This document shows, piece after piece, positions 27,984-35,739 of a DNA stretch of 64,000 nucleotides (the first letter of the stretch is position 1; each line of letters starts with the position of its first letter). The position numbers were made by a program, and so were the translations under genes. Below the pieces are notes generated by a model that was not told the DNA's origin, did no database searches, and worked only from the letters and a program-made list of their open reading frames with translations. The DNA is from UTCFX2 sp002050125 (GTDB lineage Bacteria > Chloroflexota > Anaerolineae > Anaerolineales > UBA4823), in contig JAOSJQ010000001.1 of NCBI GenBank assembly GCA_027494035.1, positions 186,001 through 250,000 on the forward strand. Reading direction: 5' to 3'.

Positions 27984-29192
27984 TTATCGATCCGTTTCGC
28001 CCAACACAATGTCGATTGAACCCAGGATAGCCACGACATCGGCTACTTTATTGCCCACGCACATCGTCTCATAACCGGTCAGGTTGATGAACGAAGGCGC
28101 ACGAACATGATAACGCCAGGGGTTCGGCTTCCCGTTCGAGATCACATAATAGCCCAGTTCGCCCTTCGGTCCCTCCACCCGTCCATACGCCTCGCCTGCC
28201 GGCACGCGCACCTGATATTGCGGTTTGCCCTCTTGAATTGACCCTTCGGGGAGGTCTTTAATGGCTTGCTGTAAGATGCGCAGACTCTGGCGCATCTCAT
28301 CGATCCGGATCAGGTAGCGATCGTATGTATCGCCGTGATACCGTACAGCAACGTCAAACTCGAATCGATCATAGATGCTGTAAGGATCTGCCCGGCGGAT
28401 GTCATACGGCACACCCGAGGCGCGCAGCACCGGTCCTGCAGCAGAGTAGGCAATCGCCTGTTCGGCGGTGAGAACACCCACCCCTTCGGTACGGGAGCGG
28501 ACGATCTCGTTGTTGGTCAAATAAAGATCCAGCTCATCGACTTTTTGAGGCAGACGATCGTAAACCAGCCGGTGAATTTTTTCGGCAATCCCTTCGGGCA
28601 GATCGCGCGTCACCCCGCCAAAGCGAAAGTAGTTGCACATCATGCGCGAGCCGGTTGTCGCTTCAAAAATGTCCAGGATGAGCTCGCGCTCCTTAATCGC
28701 ATAAAGCGCCGGTGTGAAGTAAGCGCCAAGGTCGTTCAAGAAAGTCCCGATTGCAAAGATATGGTTGCTGATACGGGTTAGCTCTGCCATGATGACGCGC
28801 AAGTATTCGGCGCGCTCCGGCGGGCGGACGTTCATGAGTTTTTCCACCGCCAAGGCGTAGCCAAAGTTGTTGCTCAGCGAGGAGAGATAATCCAGGCGGT
28901 CGGTGTACGGCATATTTTGGAGGAAAGTGTTTCTTTCGCCGATTTTTTCATGGTTGCGATGCAAATAACCCATGACGGGTTTTAGCGCAACTATTTTTTC
29001 ACCCTCCAGCGCGACCGCGATGCGAAATACGCCGTGTGTGGAGGGGTGCTGCGGACCCATGTTGACCATGACCACATCTGTCTCAAGTTCGGGATCGCGG
29101 CCGCGGATCGAACGCTTGAGGCTATCATAGAGCAGGGCGTCGTTTTCCGGCTCGTACTCTTCCGGGGATGAAATCCGCTGGATATTGAACAT
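27984..29192 (-). CDS. nuoD: NADH-quinone oxidoreductase subunit D (NuoD)
   Basis: Starting at ATG 29192 (MFNIQRISSPEEYEP) the protein has 402 residues. The quinone-site domain is clear: NMGPQHPSTHGVFR, the PVMGYLHRNHEK segment, RMMCNYFRFGG and the C-terminal DIVLGETDR. The start has no good SD and overlaps nuoC by 68 bases. Removing one base in the GGGG run 29164-29167 would fuse it in frame with nuoC (…DFIPEEYEPEND…), so a NuoCD fusion broken by an indel is a real alternative. Confidence 0.9.
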   Translation of the reverse strand: MFNIQRISSPEEYEPENDALLYDSLKRSIRGRDPELETDVVMVNMGPQHPSTHGVFRIAVALEGEKIVALKPVMGYLHRNHEKIGERNTFLQNMPYTDRLDYLSSLSNNFGYALAVEKLMNVRPPERAEYLRVIMAELTRISNHIFAIGTFLNDLGAYFTPALYAIKERELILDIFEATTGSRMMCNYFRFGGVTRDLPEGIAEKIHRLVYDRLPQKVDELDLYLTNNEIVRSRTEGVGVLTAEQAIAYSAAGPVLRASGVPYDIRRADPYSIYDRFEFDVAVRYHGDTYDRYLIRIDEMRQSLRILQQAIKDLPEGSIQEGKPQYQVRVPAGEAYGRVEGPKGELGYYVISNGKPNPWRYHVRAPSFINLTGYETMCVGNKVADVVAILGSIDIVLGETDR

Positions 29193-29742
29193 TGTTCTCG
29201 TAGGGGTTCTTGTCTTCGATACGATAAACCTGACCATCAGGCCAGCGGTTCTTAAAAGGCTTCCCTTCTTCTTCGAAATAGGCTTCCTGCCAGTCTTTGC
29301 GCAGCGGATAACCGGCAAACCCCTCCCACATTAAGATGCGGCGCAGGTCGGGGTGACCCTCAAAACGAATTCCCAGTAAATCCCAAGCCTCGCGCTCTTG
29401 AAGGTCAGCGCCCGGATAAACCGGTACCAGAGACGGCACGACTGCCTCGTCGCGGGGGGTCTGGGTCTTGAAAACCAGCCCCGGTCCGCCGGTCATTTTA
29501 TAGACGTGATACACAACTTCCATCACGCCATCGGGCAGGTAATCCACGCCGGTAACCGAAGACAGATAATCATATCCGAGTTCATCCCGAATCGCGGTTG
29601 CAACCTCGATCAGGCGATCCCGATTAACGATATATCCTTCGTATTCTTTGCGCACATCAACAATCACCGCTTCAGGAAAACGGGCTGCCAGATCGACCTC
29701 ACGCGTAACGTCGATGAAAGGTACAGCAGTTTGTTCGTCCAT
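29125..29742 (-). CDS. nuoC: NADH-quinone oxidoreductase subunit C (NuoC)
   Basis: With the ATG at 29742 (MDEQTAVPFIDVTREV), preceded by AGGAGGG, the protein has 205 residues. It carries the 30-kDa-subunit signature with GADLQEREAWDLLGIRFEGH and LRRILMWEGFAGYPLRKDW. The last roughly 23 residues lie in the nuoD overlap, are Arg/Lys rich and look unlike a normal NuoC end, supporting a possible frame error (see nuoD). Confidence 0.9.
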   Translation of the reverse strand: MDEQTAVPFIDVTREVDLAARFPEAVIVDVRKEYEGYIVNRDRLIEVATAIRDELGYDYLSSVTGVDYLPDGVMEVVYHVYKMTGGPGLVFKTQTPRDEAVVPSLVPVYPGADLQEREAWDLLGIRFEGHPDLRRILMWEGFAGYPLRKDWQEAYFEEEGKPFKNRWPDGQVYRIEDKNPYENNVQYPADFIPGRVRAGKRRPAL

Positions 29743-29756
29743 CCATCCCTCCTGCT

Positions 29757-30434
29757 TCAAGCCGTTTCCGCCGGAGCGGTTTCTGCGGCTTGGTTTACGG
29801 CTTCTTCGTGGAGTTTTTTGGCTTGCTCGTGGATAATCGCATACTGGTGTGGGTCAACCACATCGGGACCCAGCACCGGGATGGGAACCGCTTCGATGGG
29901 CTCTTTGCGATACCAGCGAACTTTTTTAATCGACTGCGCGTCGATCTTCCGCTGCAAGGTGATCAGCCCGTGTATCAACGCCTGCGGCGTCGGGGGACAC
30001 CCTGCGATATAGACGTCCACCGGCACATAGCGGTCGACGCCTGACACAACATTGTAACCCTCTTTGAAGGGTCCCCCGCCTGACGCGCAGGCGCCCATCG
30101 CCACGACATATTTCGGTTCGGGCATCTGGTTATACAGCCGCACGATCGTAGGGATCATCTTCTTTGTCACCGTTCCAGCTACGATCATCAAATCTGCCTG
30201 ACGCGGGCTGGGGCGCATGACCTCCATGCCAAACCGGGCGAAGTCGTAGCGGCTGGCGGCGGTACAGATCATCTCGATGGCGCAGCAAGCCAGTCCAAAC
30301 ATCAACGGCCAGATCGAAGATCGCCGACCCCAGTTGTAAATCTTGTCAATGGTCGTAATCTCCACCTGACCTTGCAGCTCAGGGGGAATATCATATTTGG
30401 TCGATTCGATATTCTCACGCTTCATTTCATTCAT
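29757..30434 (-). CDS. nuoB: NADH-quinone oxidoreductase subunit B (NuoB)
   Basis: With the ATG at 30434 (MNEMKRENIEST) the protein has 225 residues. The N2 cluster ligands are present: LACCAIEM (tandem Cys), GACASGGG and AGCPPTPQALI. It sits at the quinone-reducing end of complex I. Its ATG shares a base with the iscX TGA (TGATG), and AGGAGG lies 10 bases upstream. No nuoA precedes it, which is unusual because nuoA normally heads the operon. Confidence 0.94.
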   Translation of the reverse strand: MNEMKRENIESTKYDIPPELQGQVEITTIDKIYNWGRRSSIWPLMFGLACCAIEMICTAASRYDFARFGMEVMRPSPRQADLMIVAGTVTKKMIPTIVRLYNQMPEPKYVVAMGACASGGGPFKEGYNVVSGVDRYVPVDVYIAGCPPTPQALIHGLITLQRKIDAQSIKKVRWYRKEPIEAVPIPVLGPDVVDPHQYAIIHEQAKKLHEEAVNQAAETAPAETA

Positions 30435-30634
30435 CAGGAATATGCCTCCTCCAACCATTCTTGGTAAATCGCAGCCAGGATCTCATCGTTTACCAGCTCG
30501 CGATCATCGAAAAACTCATCCAGGTCGACGACCCAGCGATAGATCATTTCAAGGGAAATTTGTTCCAGTTCAATCTCGGGGTGTTGAGAGCGCAATTCGC
30601 GTGCTATTGCAAACGAATCTTCCCAGGTCAGCAT
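30434..30634 (-). CDS. IscX-like small acidic iron-sulfur assembly protein
   Basis: A 66-residue acidic protein starting at ATG 30634 (MLTWEDSFAIARELRS). The pattern W-x-D at the N-terminus, then WVVDLDEFFDDRELVNDEIL and EWLEEAYS, matches the IscX/YfhJ family, which binds IscS/CyaY-type partners and iron. Longer in-frame starts upstream run through the promoter and are rejected. It leads the nuoBCDI unit. The -10 is 6 bases from the ATG, so the mRNA is predicted leaderless. Confidence 0.78.
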   Translation of the reverse strand: MLTWEDSFAIARELRSQHPEIELEQISLEMIYRWVVDLDEFFDDRELVNDEILAAIYQEWLEEAYS

Positions 30635-30640
30635 GGGGGT

Positions 30641-30670
30641 ATTATACCCTCTTTTCTTTCGTCTGACCAA
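30641..30670 (-). promoter_or_regulatory. Promoter for iscX-nuoBCDI
   Basis: On the minus strand TTGGTC (-35, 30670-30665) and TATAAT (-10, 30646-30641) are separated by 18 bases. The -10 ends 6 bases before the iscX ATG, so transcription should start at or next to the start codon. Confidence 0.6.
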
Positions 30671-30679
30671 TTTCATTAC

Positions 30680-30695
30680 GCAAATATTTATTTGC
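30680..30695. promoter_or_regulatory. Candidate operator between iscX and the SufR-like gene
   Basis: A perfect palindrome, GCAAATA-TT-TATTTGC, lies between two divergent promoters and overlaps the -35 of the plus-strand one. This is the expected position for a site bound by the divergently encoded SufR-like regulator. The link is inferred. Confidence 0.6.
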
Positions 30696-30719
30696 TTTAA
30701 AGAGAATGTCGGGTAAAAT
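30692..30719 (+). promoter_or_regulatory. Promoter for the SufR-like regulator
   Basis: TTGCTT (-35, 30692-30697), a 16-base spacer and TAAAAT (-10, 30714-30719). The ATG at 30726 is 6 bases after the -10, again predicting a leaderless mRNA. Confidence 0.55.
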
Positions 30720-30725
30720 TCGAGC

Positions 30726-31373
30726 ATGAAGACCGTGCGCCAGCGCATCCTGGAATTCATCCGCTCGCAAAGGGCGGTGAGCGTACAAGAGCTCACCCAG
30801 GCTTTTCGGATGACAGAACAGAATATCCGCTATCATTTATCCATTCTAAAATCCGAGGGGGTAATCGAAGAGATCGAAGGTTCTAGCCCGCAAAAAAGGG
30901 GGCGACCTAAGAAGGTTTACGGTCCGGCGCGCCACACCTATGGCGAAAATCTCGATCTGCTGGCTTCAACCCTGCTTGAGTTGCTGCTTTCAAACGCCGG
31001 GGAAGATCAAACGAGACGGATTTACGATCGGCTGGCGCAAGGGCTGGCTCAAAAAATGGCGTCCAATCTGGGGTTGAACCTGGAAGCGACGCCCCGGCCC
31101 GGATACCTCACCCAAAGGCTCAACCGCCTGACCGCGGTCCTCAACGAACATCACTATTTCTCCCGCTGGGAAGCGCACTCCGATGCTCCAAGAGTGGTTT
31201 TGGGTCACTGTCCTTTTGCAGCGGTCATCGCGGAACACCCCGAGGTGTGCAGTCTGGATGCGGGTTTGATTTCAACCCTTTTGGATCAGCCGGTGCAGCA
31301 AACAGCCAAACTTGCGAAAGGCGCAGACGGTTTGCCATACTGTTTGTTTCGGGTGGAAAAGAAACAGGTATAA
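30726..31373 (+). CDS. SufR-like Fe-S-sensing transcriptional regulator
   Basis: A 215-residue protein with an N-terminal winged helix (residues 5-50, VSVQELTQAFRMTEQNIRYH) and a basic RGRPKK hinge near 58-63. The C-terminal domain has three cysteines at 162, 175 and 206 in HCPFAAVIAEHPEVC and LPYC. That C-x12-C plus a late Cys is the cluster-binding arrangement of SufR-family repressors. It is divergent from iscX-nuoBCDI, whose products need Fe-S clusters, so sensing cluster status and controlling both genes through the dyad between them is a reasonable inference. Confidence 0.8.
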   Translation: MKTVRQRILEFIRSQRAVSVQELTQAFRMTEQNIRYHLSILKSEGVIEEIEGSSPQKRGRPKKVYGPARHTYGENLDLLASTLLELLLSNAGEDQTRRIYDRLAQGLAQKMASNLGLNLEATPRPGYLTQRLNRLTAVLNEHHYFSRWEAHSDAPRVVLGHCPFAAVIAEHPEVCSLDAGLISTLLDQPVQQTAKLAKGADGLPYCLFRVEKKQV

Positions 31374-31374
31374 T
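31344..31374 (+). promoter_or_regulatory. Candidate promoter for the tandem lipoprotein genes
   Basis: TTGTTT (31344-31349), a 19-base spacer and TATAAT (31369-31374). The -10 includes the TAA stop of the regulator gene. The leader to the first lipoprotein ATG would be about 85 nt. Confidence 0.45.
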
Positions 31375-31465
31375 CAATGATGGTTGAAGACTGAGTAATT
31401 CAGAAAAATCGACCGCTCACGTGAACCGTCCCAATTTACCTGTGCTTTAAGATAAGGAGAGCGTG

Positions 31466-32542
31466 ATGATGCGACCATTCAGACTCTTTCCCCCGTATCA
31501 TAATAATAGATACATTACTATTGGATCGCTGCTGGCGATTTTTCTGGTTGTCTTAGGCGCGTGTAACTTCATCGCGCCAGCTAAAGACAAAGATAGCGAC
31601 AAAAACCTGGAAGAGACGCGCGTTGCGTTGAGCGTAGAACAGACCGTCGCGGCGGGCAAAGACACCGAAGCGCAAGCCACGATTGCCGCCCAGCAAGCCA
31701 TCATTCAGACCCAGGCGGCGCTGGCGACCATGCAGGCGCAGCAACCGCCGCCTGCGCAAGCTACCGCACCCGGCGTGCCTGCGCCGCCGGTGCAGCCTGG
31801 AAACACGCCCCTAGCGCCGGGAAACTTCAATGAACAGATGAAAAACGCCCAGATTCTACTTTTCGAGGATGCCATTGCCAATCCAGCCCTTCAGCGCTAC
31901 GTGAAAGAAACCCTCGACAACATGGGGCTGCGCTACAAGGACGATGGCAACGCAATCGGCTGGCTAAAAAACGACCTGCTCTCCGGCTCGCCCACCGGCA
32001 AGCCCTGGGATCTGGTAATTCTAGCGATCGAAGCGCGCGGAAACGTTTCGGGGGAATATTTTGACTACCTCGAAGAGGTGCTCAATAAAGGCACACCGGT
32101 CATCATGGAAGCCTGGCATTTGGACGCGATTTCAAAAGGAAAAATCGCCCCCATCCTGGCGAAATGCGGCGTTCAGGTGTATCCCTATTTCCCAAGCAGA
32201 GGGGATTTGACGGATGTGGTCCTCTATCCATACGACGCCGCTCAAACCCACCCCATTATGAACGACCCCAATCGGGGGTTGACTTTCACCAAATCGCTCA
32301 CCACCTGGCTGTTTACTGGCGATCTGGGTTCGCTCATGGCGTACACCGGTCAGGGAAACCCGGTTTTCCTGCTGGGGCGAGATACCAAGAACCAGGTCAA
32401 AGACGGCGCTTTGGTAACGTGTATGAACGGTCAACTGATCCTGCAGACTTTCAGCAGCCATTCCTTCTCCTATCAAAGGATGGGTCCTTTGTGGGAAAAC
32501 TACATCACCAATGCTTTGCGCGTCCGGTTTGGAGGCGGTTAA
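31466..32542 (+). CDS. Uncharacterised lipoprotein A (tandem paralogue)
   Basis: About 358 residues, with AAGGAGA upstream. A hydrophobic segment ends in a lipobox (VVLGACNF), followed by an Ala/Gln-rich helical stretch (about 45-95, likely coiled coil) and a Pro-rich linker. The globular domain (about 120-355) shares motifs with the next gene: MGLRYKDDG, WDLVILAIE, GTPVIMEAW, LILQTFSSH and PLWENYI. The alternating beta-strand pattern with WDLVI resembles GATase/ThuA-like folds, but that is a guess. I do not recognise the family. It is probably anchored outside the cytoplasmic membrane. Confidence 0.8.
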   Translation: MMRPFRLFPPYHNNRYITIGSLLAIFLVVLGACNFIAPAKDKDSDKNLEETRVALSVEQTVAAGKDTEAQATIAAQQAIIQTQAALATMQAQQPPPAQATAPGVPAPPVQPGNTPLAPGNFNEQMKNAQILLFEDAIANPALQRYVKETLDNMGLRYKDDGNAIGWLKNDLLSGSPTGKPWDLVILAIEARGNVSGEYFDYLEEVLNKGTPVIMEAWHLDAISKGKIAPILAKCGVQVYPYFPSRGDLTDVVLYPYDAAQTHPIMNDPNRGLTFTKSLTTWLFTGDLGSLMAYTGQGNPVFLLGRDTKNQVKDGALVTCMNGQLILQTFSSHSFSYQRMGPLWENYITNALRVRFGGG

Positions 32543-32548
32543 TCCATA

Positions 32549-33652
32549 TTGATCGTCCTCGGTTCAATCATTGAGTTCAAGCATTTCCAAACCAGGCTGT
32601 CCTTCGTGCTGATCTTGTTGCTGGTGATTTCAGCTTGCAACCTGACGCCCGCAAGCGGCAGTGAAGCCCTGAAGCAGACCCAGATCCGCGAAACCGAGCT
32701 GGATATCAATGTCAAACAGACGCTGCTCGTCCAACAGCAGTTGGATCGGGAAATCGAACTGACCGCCGCGGCTGAAACAGTGCCAGTTCAGGCGCCCACC
32801 CCCGAGCCAGGCGTCACCCTCGCGCCGCCGGTTGAGGCGCCTCAACCCACCAAGCCCGCCGCGCTAGAATCCCCGCCCCCTCAACCGACCGAACCTGCCC
32901 CTGCCGCAGAATTCGATGAAGCCGCTTATCAGGAGTGGAAAACCACCGCCAAGATCCTGCTGTATGAGGATATGACTGCCAGACTGGACACCGTTCGCTA
33001 TGTCAAGCTGACGCTCGATGAGATGGGGCTCCCCTATAAAGATGACGGCAGCGCTTATGGATGGCTGCTGGATGATTTAGCCGGCGGACCTCAAGACGGC
33101 GATCAATGGGACCTGATTATCATCGCCGCTGAAGACAAGGACGGCATCAAGGCGGATTTCTTCGCGCCCGCGCTAAAAGCGATCGACGCCGGTACGCCTG
33201 TAATCCTTGAAACCTGGTATCTGGATGGGGCTTACAGCGGCTCCGCCAGCGGGCTGCTCGCGCGCTGCGGCGTAGGTTACGAAGCTGATTGGGAGCGGAT
33301 ACCACCGTCAAACGCGGCGATGTTCGCTCTGAGTCCCGACAATCCAGTATTACAGCGACCGAACAGCGGTCTAGGTTTTAGCGCGACCACTAATTTCTGG
33401 TGGGACCCTAACGGGATCATCAGTTACGACATCGGCGACCTGATGAAGCTGTCGCCGGATTCGAACGCAACGCTCCTGATTGGAACAAAGGCAGGAGATA
33501 AACTCACCCACGGCACAGCGGCTGTTTGTATGGACGGGATGCTCATATTGCAGACGTTTTCTTCCCATCTGCTCACGTACAAATCCATGTCTCCGCTGTG
33601 GGAGAATTACATCGACAACGCCTTGCGCGCCAGGTTCCTCAAGATACAATAG
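32549..33652 (+). CDS. Uncharacterised lipoprotein B (tandem paralogue)
   Basis: 367 residues from a TTG start 6 bases after gene A's stop, with GGAGG at 32531-32535. The lipobox is VISACNL. A charged helical segment and a long Pro/Glu/Thr linker precede the same domain as gene A: MGLPYKDDG, WDLIIIAAE, GTPVILETW, LILQTFSSH and PLWENYI. The C-terminal domain is clearly conserved but the N-terminal linkers are not, so the pair is an old tandem duplication. Function unknown. Confidence 0.78.
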   Translation: MIVLGSIIEFKHFQTRLSFVLILLLVISACNLTPASGSEALKQTQIRETELDINVKQTLLVQQQLDREIELTAAAETVPVQAPTPEPGVTLAPPVEAPQPTKPAALESPPPQPTEPAPAAEFDEAAYQEWKTTAKILLYEDMTARLDTVRYVKLTLDEMGLPYKDDGSAYGWLLDDLAGGPQDGDQWDLIIIAAEDKDGIKADFFAPALKAIDAGTPVILETWYLDGAYSGSASGLLARCGVGYEADWERIPPSNAAMFALSPDNPVLQRPNSGLGFSATTNFWWDPNGIISYDIGDLMKLSPDSNATLLIGTKAGDKLTHGTAAVCMDGMLILQTFSSHLLTYKSMSPLWENYIDNALRARFLKIQ

Positions 33653-33666
33653 CTTTCAGGATAGTT

Positions 33667-34149
33667 ATGAGCATTGGACATTTTCTAGGCGGCATTGCTG
33701 CGCTTATCTGGGATTCGGCTTCGGGGCGCTATCTGCTCCTGCGCAGATCGGCTCAGCGAGATTTCGAAGCCGGAGCATGGGAATGTGTAACCGGACGGGT
33801 TGAACAGGGCGAAAGCTACGAACAGGCGCTTTACCGTGAGGTGCGCGAAGAAACAGGGGTTGAAGTCCGGATCGAATTCTTGCTCGCGACCACTCATTTT
33901 TACCGCGGCGCGGCTATTCCTGAAAACGAATTGCTTGGAGCGATCTATAGCTGCACACTCGAAACACCCGGCGAAGCCATGCATGGGGATGAACACTCCG
34001 AATCGCGCTGGCTCACTTTGGCTGAAATTGACCAACTCCTCCCCGAGGATTACTGGCTCAGGCGGGCGATCCACCGAGCTGAAAAGATGCGCAAATCCAT
34101 CCCCGCCGAACTGCGATCCGAATTTCGTCGGGACGGCTTCGAGCTTTGA
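33667..34149 (+). CDS. Nudix hydrolase
   Basis: A 160-residue protein starting MSIGHFLGG with a complete Nudix box, GRVEQGESYEQALYREVREE followed by TGV, near residues 40-62. The order is G-x5-E-x7-REVxEETG. It hydrolyses a nucleoside-diphosphate-linked compound, and the substrate cannot be told from sequence. It starts 14 bases after lipoprotein B and its stop overlaps the TTG start of dapF. Confidence 0.9.
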   Translation: MSIGHFLGGIAALIWDSASGRYLLLRRSAQRDFEAGAWECVTGRVEQGESYEQALYREVREETGVEVRIEFLLATTHFYRGAAIPENELLGAIYSCTLETPGEAMHGDEHSESRWLTLAEIDQLLPEDYWLRRAIHRAEKMRKSIPAELRSEFRRDGFEL

Positions 34150-35024
34150 AACGCGCAGCGCCGGGCATCCCATTCGTCAAATATCAGGCTTTGGGGAACG
34201 ATTATCTGGTGGTGCAGCCAGAAGATTTGCCGGAGCCAATCTCGGCGGGCTGGATCCAGCGGTTGACCGATCGGCATTACGGCGTTGGCGCCGACGGCGT
34301 ATTGCTGGGTCCCCTCCCAGTCGATACGGCTGATTTCGGTCTGCAGATCTTCAACCCCGACGGGAGCGAGGCGGAGAAAAGCGGCAACGGGTTGAGGATT
34401 TTCGCGCGTTTTCTGTGGGAAGCCGGCTTGCTCGAAAAATTCAAGACCCGCCCGACCGATCAAGAAACGGCAGATTTTCGGATCCAGACCGCTGGCGGCG
34501 TTGTAACCGCCCGGGTCGAGCAAAACGGGAGGTGGGCGACGCTTGCAATGGGGCAGGCGGATTTTAGCAGCGCGTCGATCCCAATGAGCGGGCTCGACCG
34601 CGCGGTCGTCAACGAAACGATCTGTGTAGACGGTGAGGAGCTGCTCTTCTGCGCCGTCAGCCTGGGAAACCCGCATTGCGTAGTGCTGCACCCGCGCCTC
34701 AATGCCGAGGTTGCCCGGCGTCTGGGTCCCGTCATCGAGCTCGATCCGCGCTTCCTGAAGCGGACCAACGTCCAGTTCCTGCAAGTAATCGACCGCCAGA
34801 ACCTGAAGATCGAAATTTGGGAGCGCGGCGCCGGCTATACCCTGGCTTCAGGGAGCAGCAGTTGCGCCGCCGCGGCGGTTGCCCGCCGGCTTGAGCAGTG
34901 CGATGCACGGGTTTCAGTCCACAACCCAGGAGGCGTTTTGCAGGTCACGATCGCGGAAGATTACCACCTCGTCCTGGCAGGACCCGTCAAAAAGGTCTGC
35001 CGCGGCTGGATGGCTGACGAATGA
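34146..35024 (+). CDS. dapF: Diaminopimelate epimerase homologue with both catalytic Cys replaced by Ser
   Basis: A 292-residue protein of DapF length with the two-lobe pattern: YQALGNDYLVV, RHYGVGADGVL, FNPDGSEAEKSGNGLR, GNPHCVV and ERGAGYTLASGSSSCA. The family uses two thiols, in DGSxxxxCGN and in ERGxGxTxACGTG. Here the aligned residues are Ser79 and Ser235. The rest of both motifs is intact, so this is a substitution and not misalignment. Racemase activity on DAP may be altered or lost. The start is a TTG overlapping the Nudix stop. Its own stop overlaps the next ATG. Confidence 0.85.
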   Translation: MKRAAPGIPFVKYQALGNDYLVVQPEDLPEPISAGWIQRLTDRHYGVGADGVLLGPLPVDTADFGLQIFNPDGSEAEKSGNGLRIFARFLWEAGLLEKFKTRPTDQETADFRIQTAGGVVTARVEQNGRWATLAMGQADFSSASIPMSGLDRAVVNETICVDGEELLFCAVSLGNPHCVVLHPRLNAEVARRLGPVIELDPRFLKRTNVQFLQVIDRQNLKIEIWERGAGYTLASGSSSCAAAAVARRLEQCDARVSVHNPGGVLQVTIAEDYHLVLAGPVKKVCRGWMADE

Positions 35025-35476
35025 CCCTGAAGAAAAGCAAACGCAGCGCAATCGTGCTGAGCGGGATCACCGTGTTGGCATTCACGCTGACGAGCGCCGC
35101 CCTGAATCTGCTCCTCCCTTATCTGATGACCGGCGATATCCACATGCTGGTCGCTGATCCGGAAAGCTTCAGCCAGCCAAGCCGGATAGCCAGCCTAGCG
35201 GCTTTCGTAATCCTGCTGCTGATTATTCTGACCGGGATCGGCGCTTTCTGGCTCTTCCGTTATTTCGGCGAGGGCTATTTTGGCGCCCGCAGCGCCTATC
35301 GCTGGGCAATCTTCGGTCTCTTTTTCGCCCTGTTCCTGAAAATCCCGGATTGGCTTGTTTCGCCAGAGCTCTGGCTGTTGAAAGGCGTATTTCAACTGAT
35401 CGGACTGTTCGCCGCGTTTTTCCTGGCACGCTGGCTGATCCCGCTCCAGCCCACATCGGGATGCCCAAACAATTAA
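35021..35476 (+). CDS. Small integral membrane protein, unknown function
   Basis: 151 residues with four predicted membrane segments (about 10-32, 55-80, 92-107 and 117-140) and a basic N-terminus (MTLKKSKR). The ATG overlaps the dapF stop by 4 bases (ATGA), so it is translationally coupled. It has no recognisable motif. It converges on the ccm operon with only 17 bases between the stops and no clear terminator. Confidence 0.7.
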   Translation: MTLKKSKRSAIVLSGITVLAFTLTSAALNLLLPYLMTGDIHMLVADPESFSQPSRIASLAAFVILLLIILTGIGAFWLFRYFGEGYFGARSAYRWAIFGLFFALFLKIPDWLVSPELWLLKGVFQLIGLFAAFFLARWLIPLQPTSGCPNN

Positions 35477-35493
35477 CCCAGGGTCAATCGAGG

Positions 35494-35721
35494 CTAGCCT
35501 GCCCGTTCGTCGATTTTCTGCAGCGTTTCTAGGTCCTGGCTCAGGTTCTTGTTTCTGGTTGCCAGGCTAACCAGGTAAAGCCCCATCGCGCCAAATATCA
35601 CGACAAAGCCTGCAACCATATAATTAAAAGTTTCGGCTGGTCCTTCCTGCAGTCCCGGCGCCATAAAGATCGCAGCCATCGCGAGCGGGTTAATTAGCGT
35701 GAAAATTATTCCTGAAATCAT
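35494..35721 (-). CDS. ccmD: CcmD-like small membrane protein
   Basis: 75 residues from ATG 35721, with TAGGAG 7 bases upstream. It has two hydrophobic segments, the second (YMVAGFVVIFGAMGLYLVSL) followed by a charged tail, the CcmD pattern. It lies 18 bases after ccmC, as the last gene of the ccm operon. CcmD stabilises the CcmABC heme-handling complex. CcmD is too short for certainty, and position carries most of the weight. Confidence 0.7.
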   Translation of the reverse strand: MISGIIFTLINPLAMAAIFMAPGLQEGPAETFNYMVAGFVVIFGAMGLYLVSLATRNKNLSQDLETLQKIDERAG

Positions 35722-35739
35722 GTTCAACTCCTACGCGCC

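Noticed and set aside
30635..30796. Longer N-terminus for the IscX-like gene
   Set aside because: The extension runs through the promoter region and the divergent regulator gene. The 66-residue start matches the family length.
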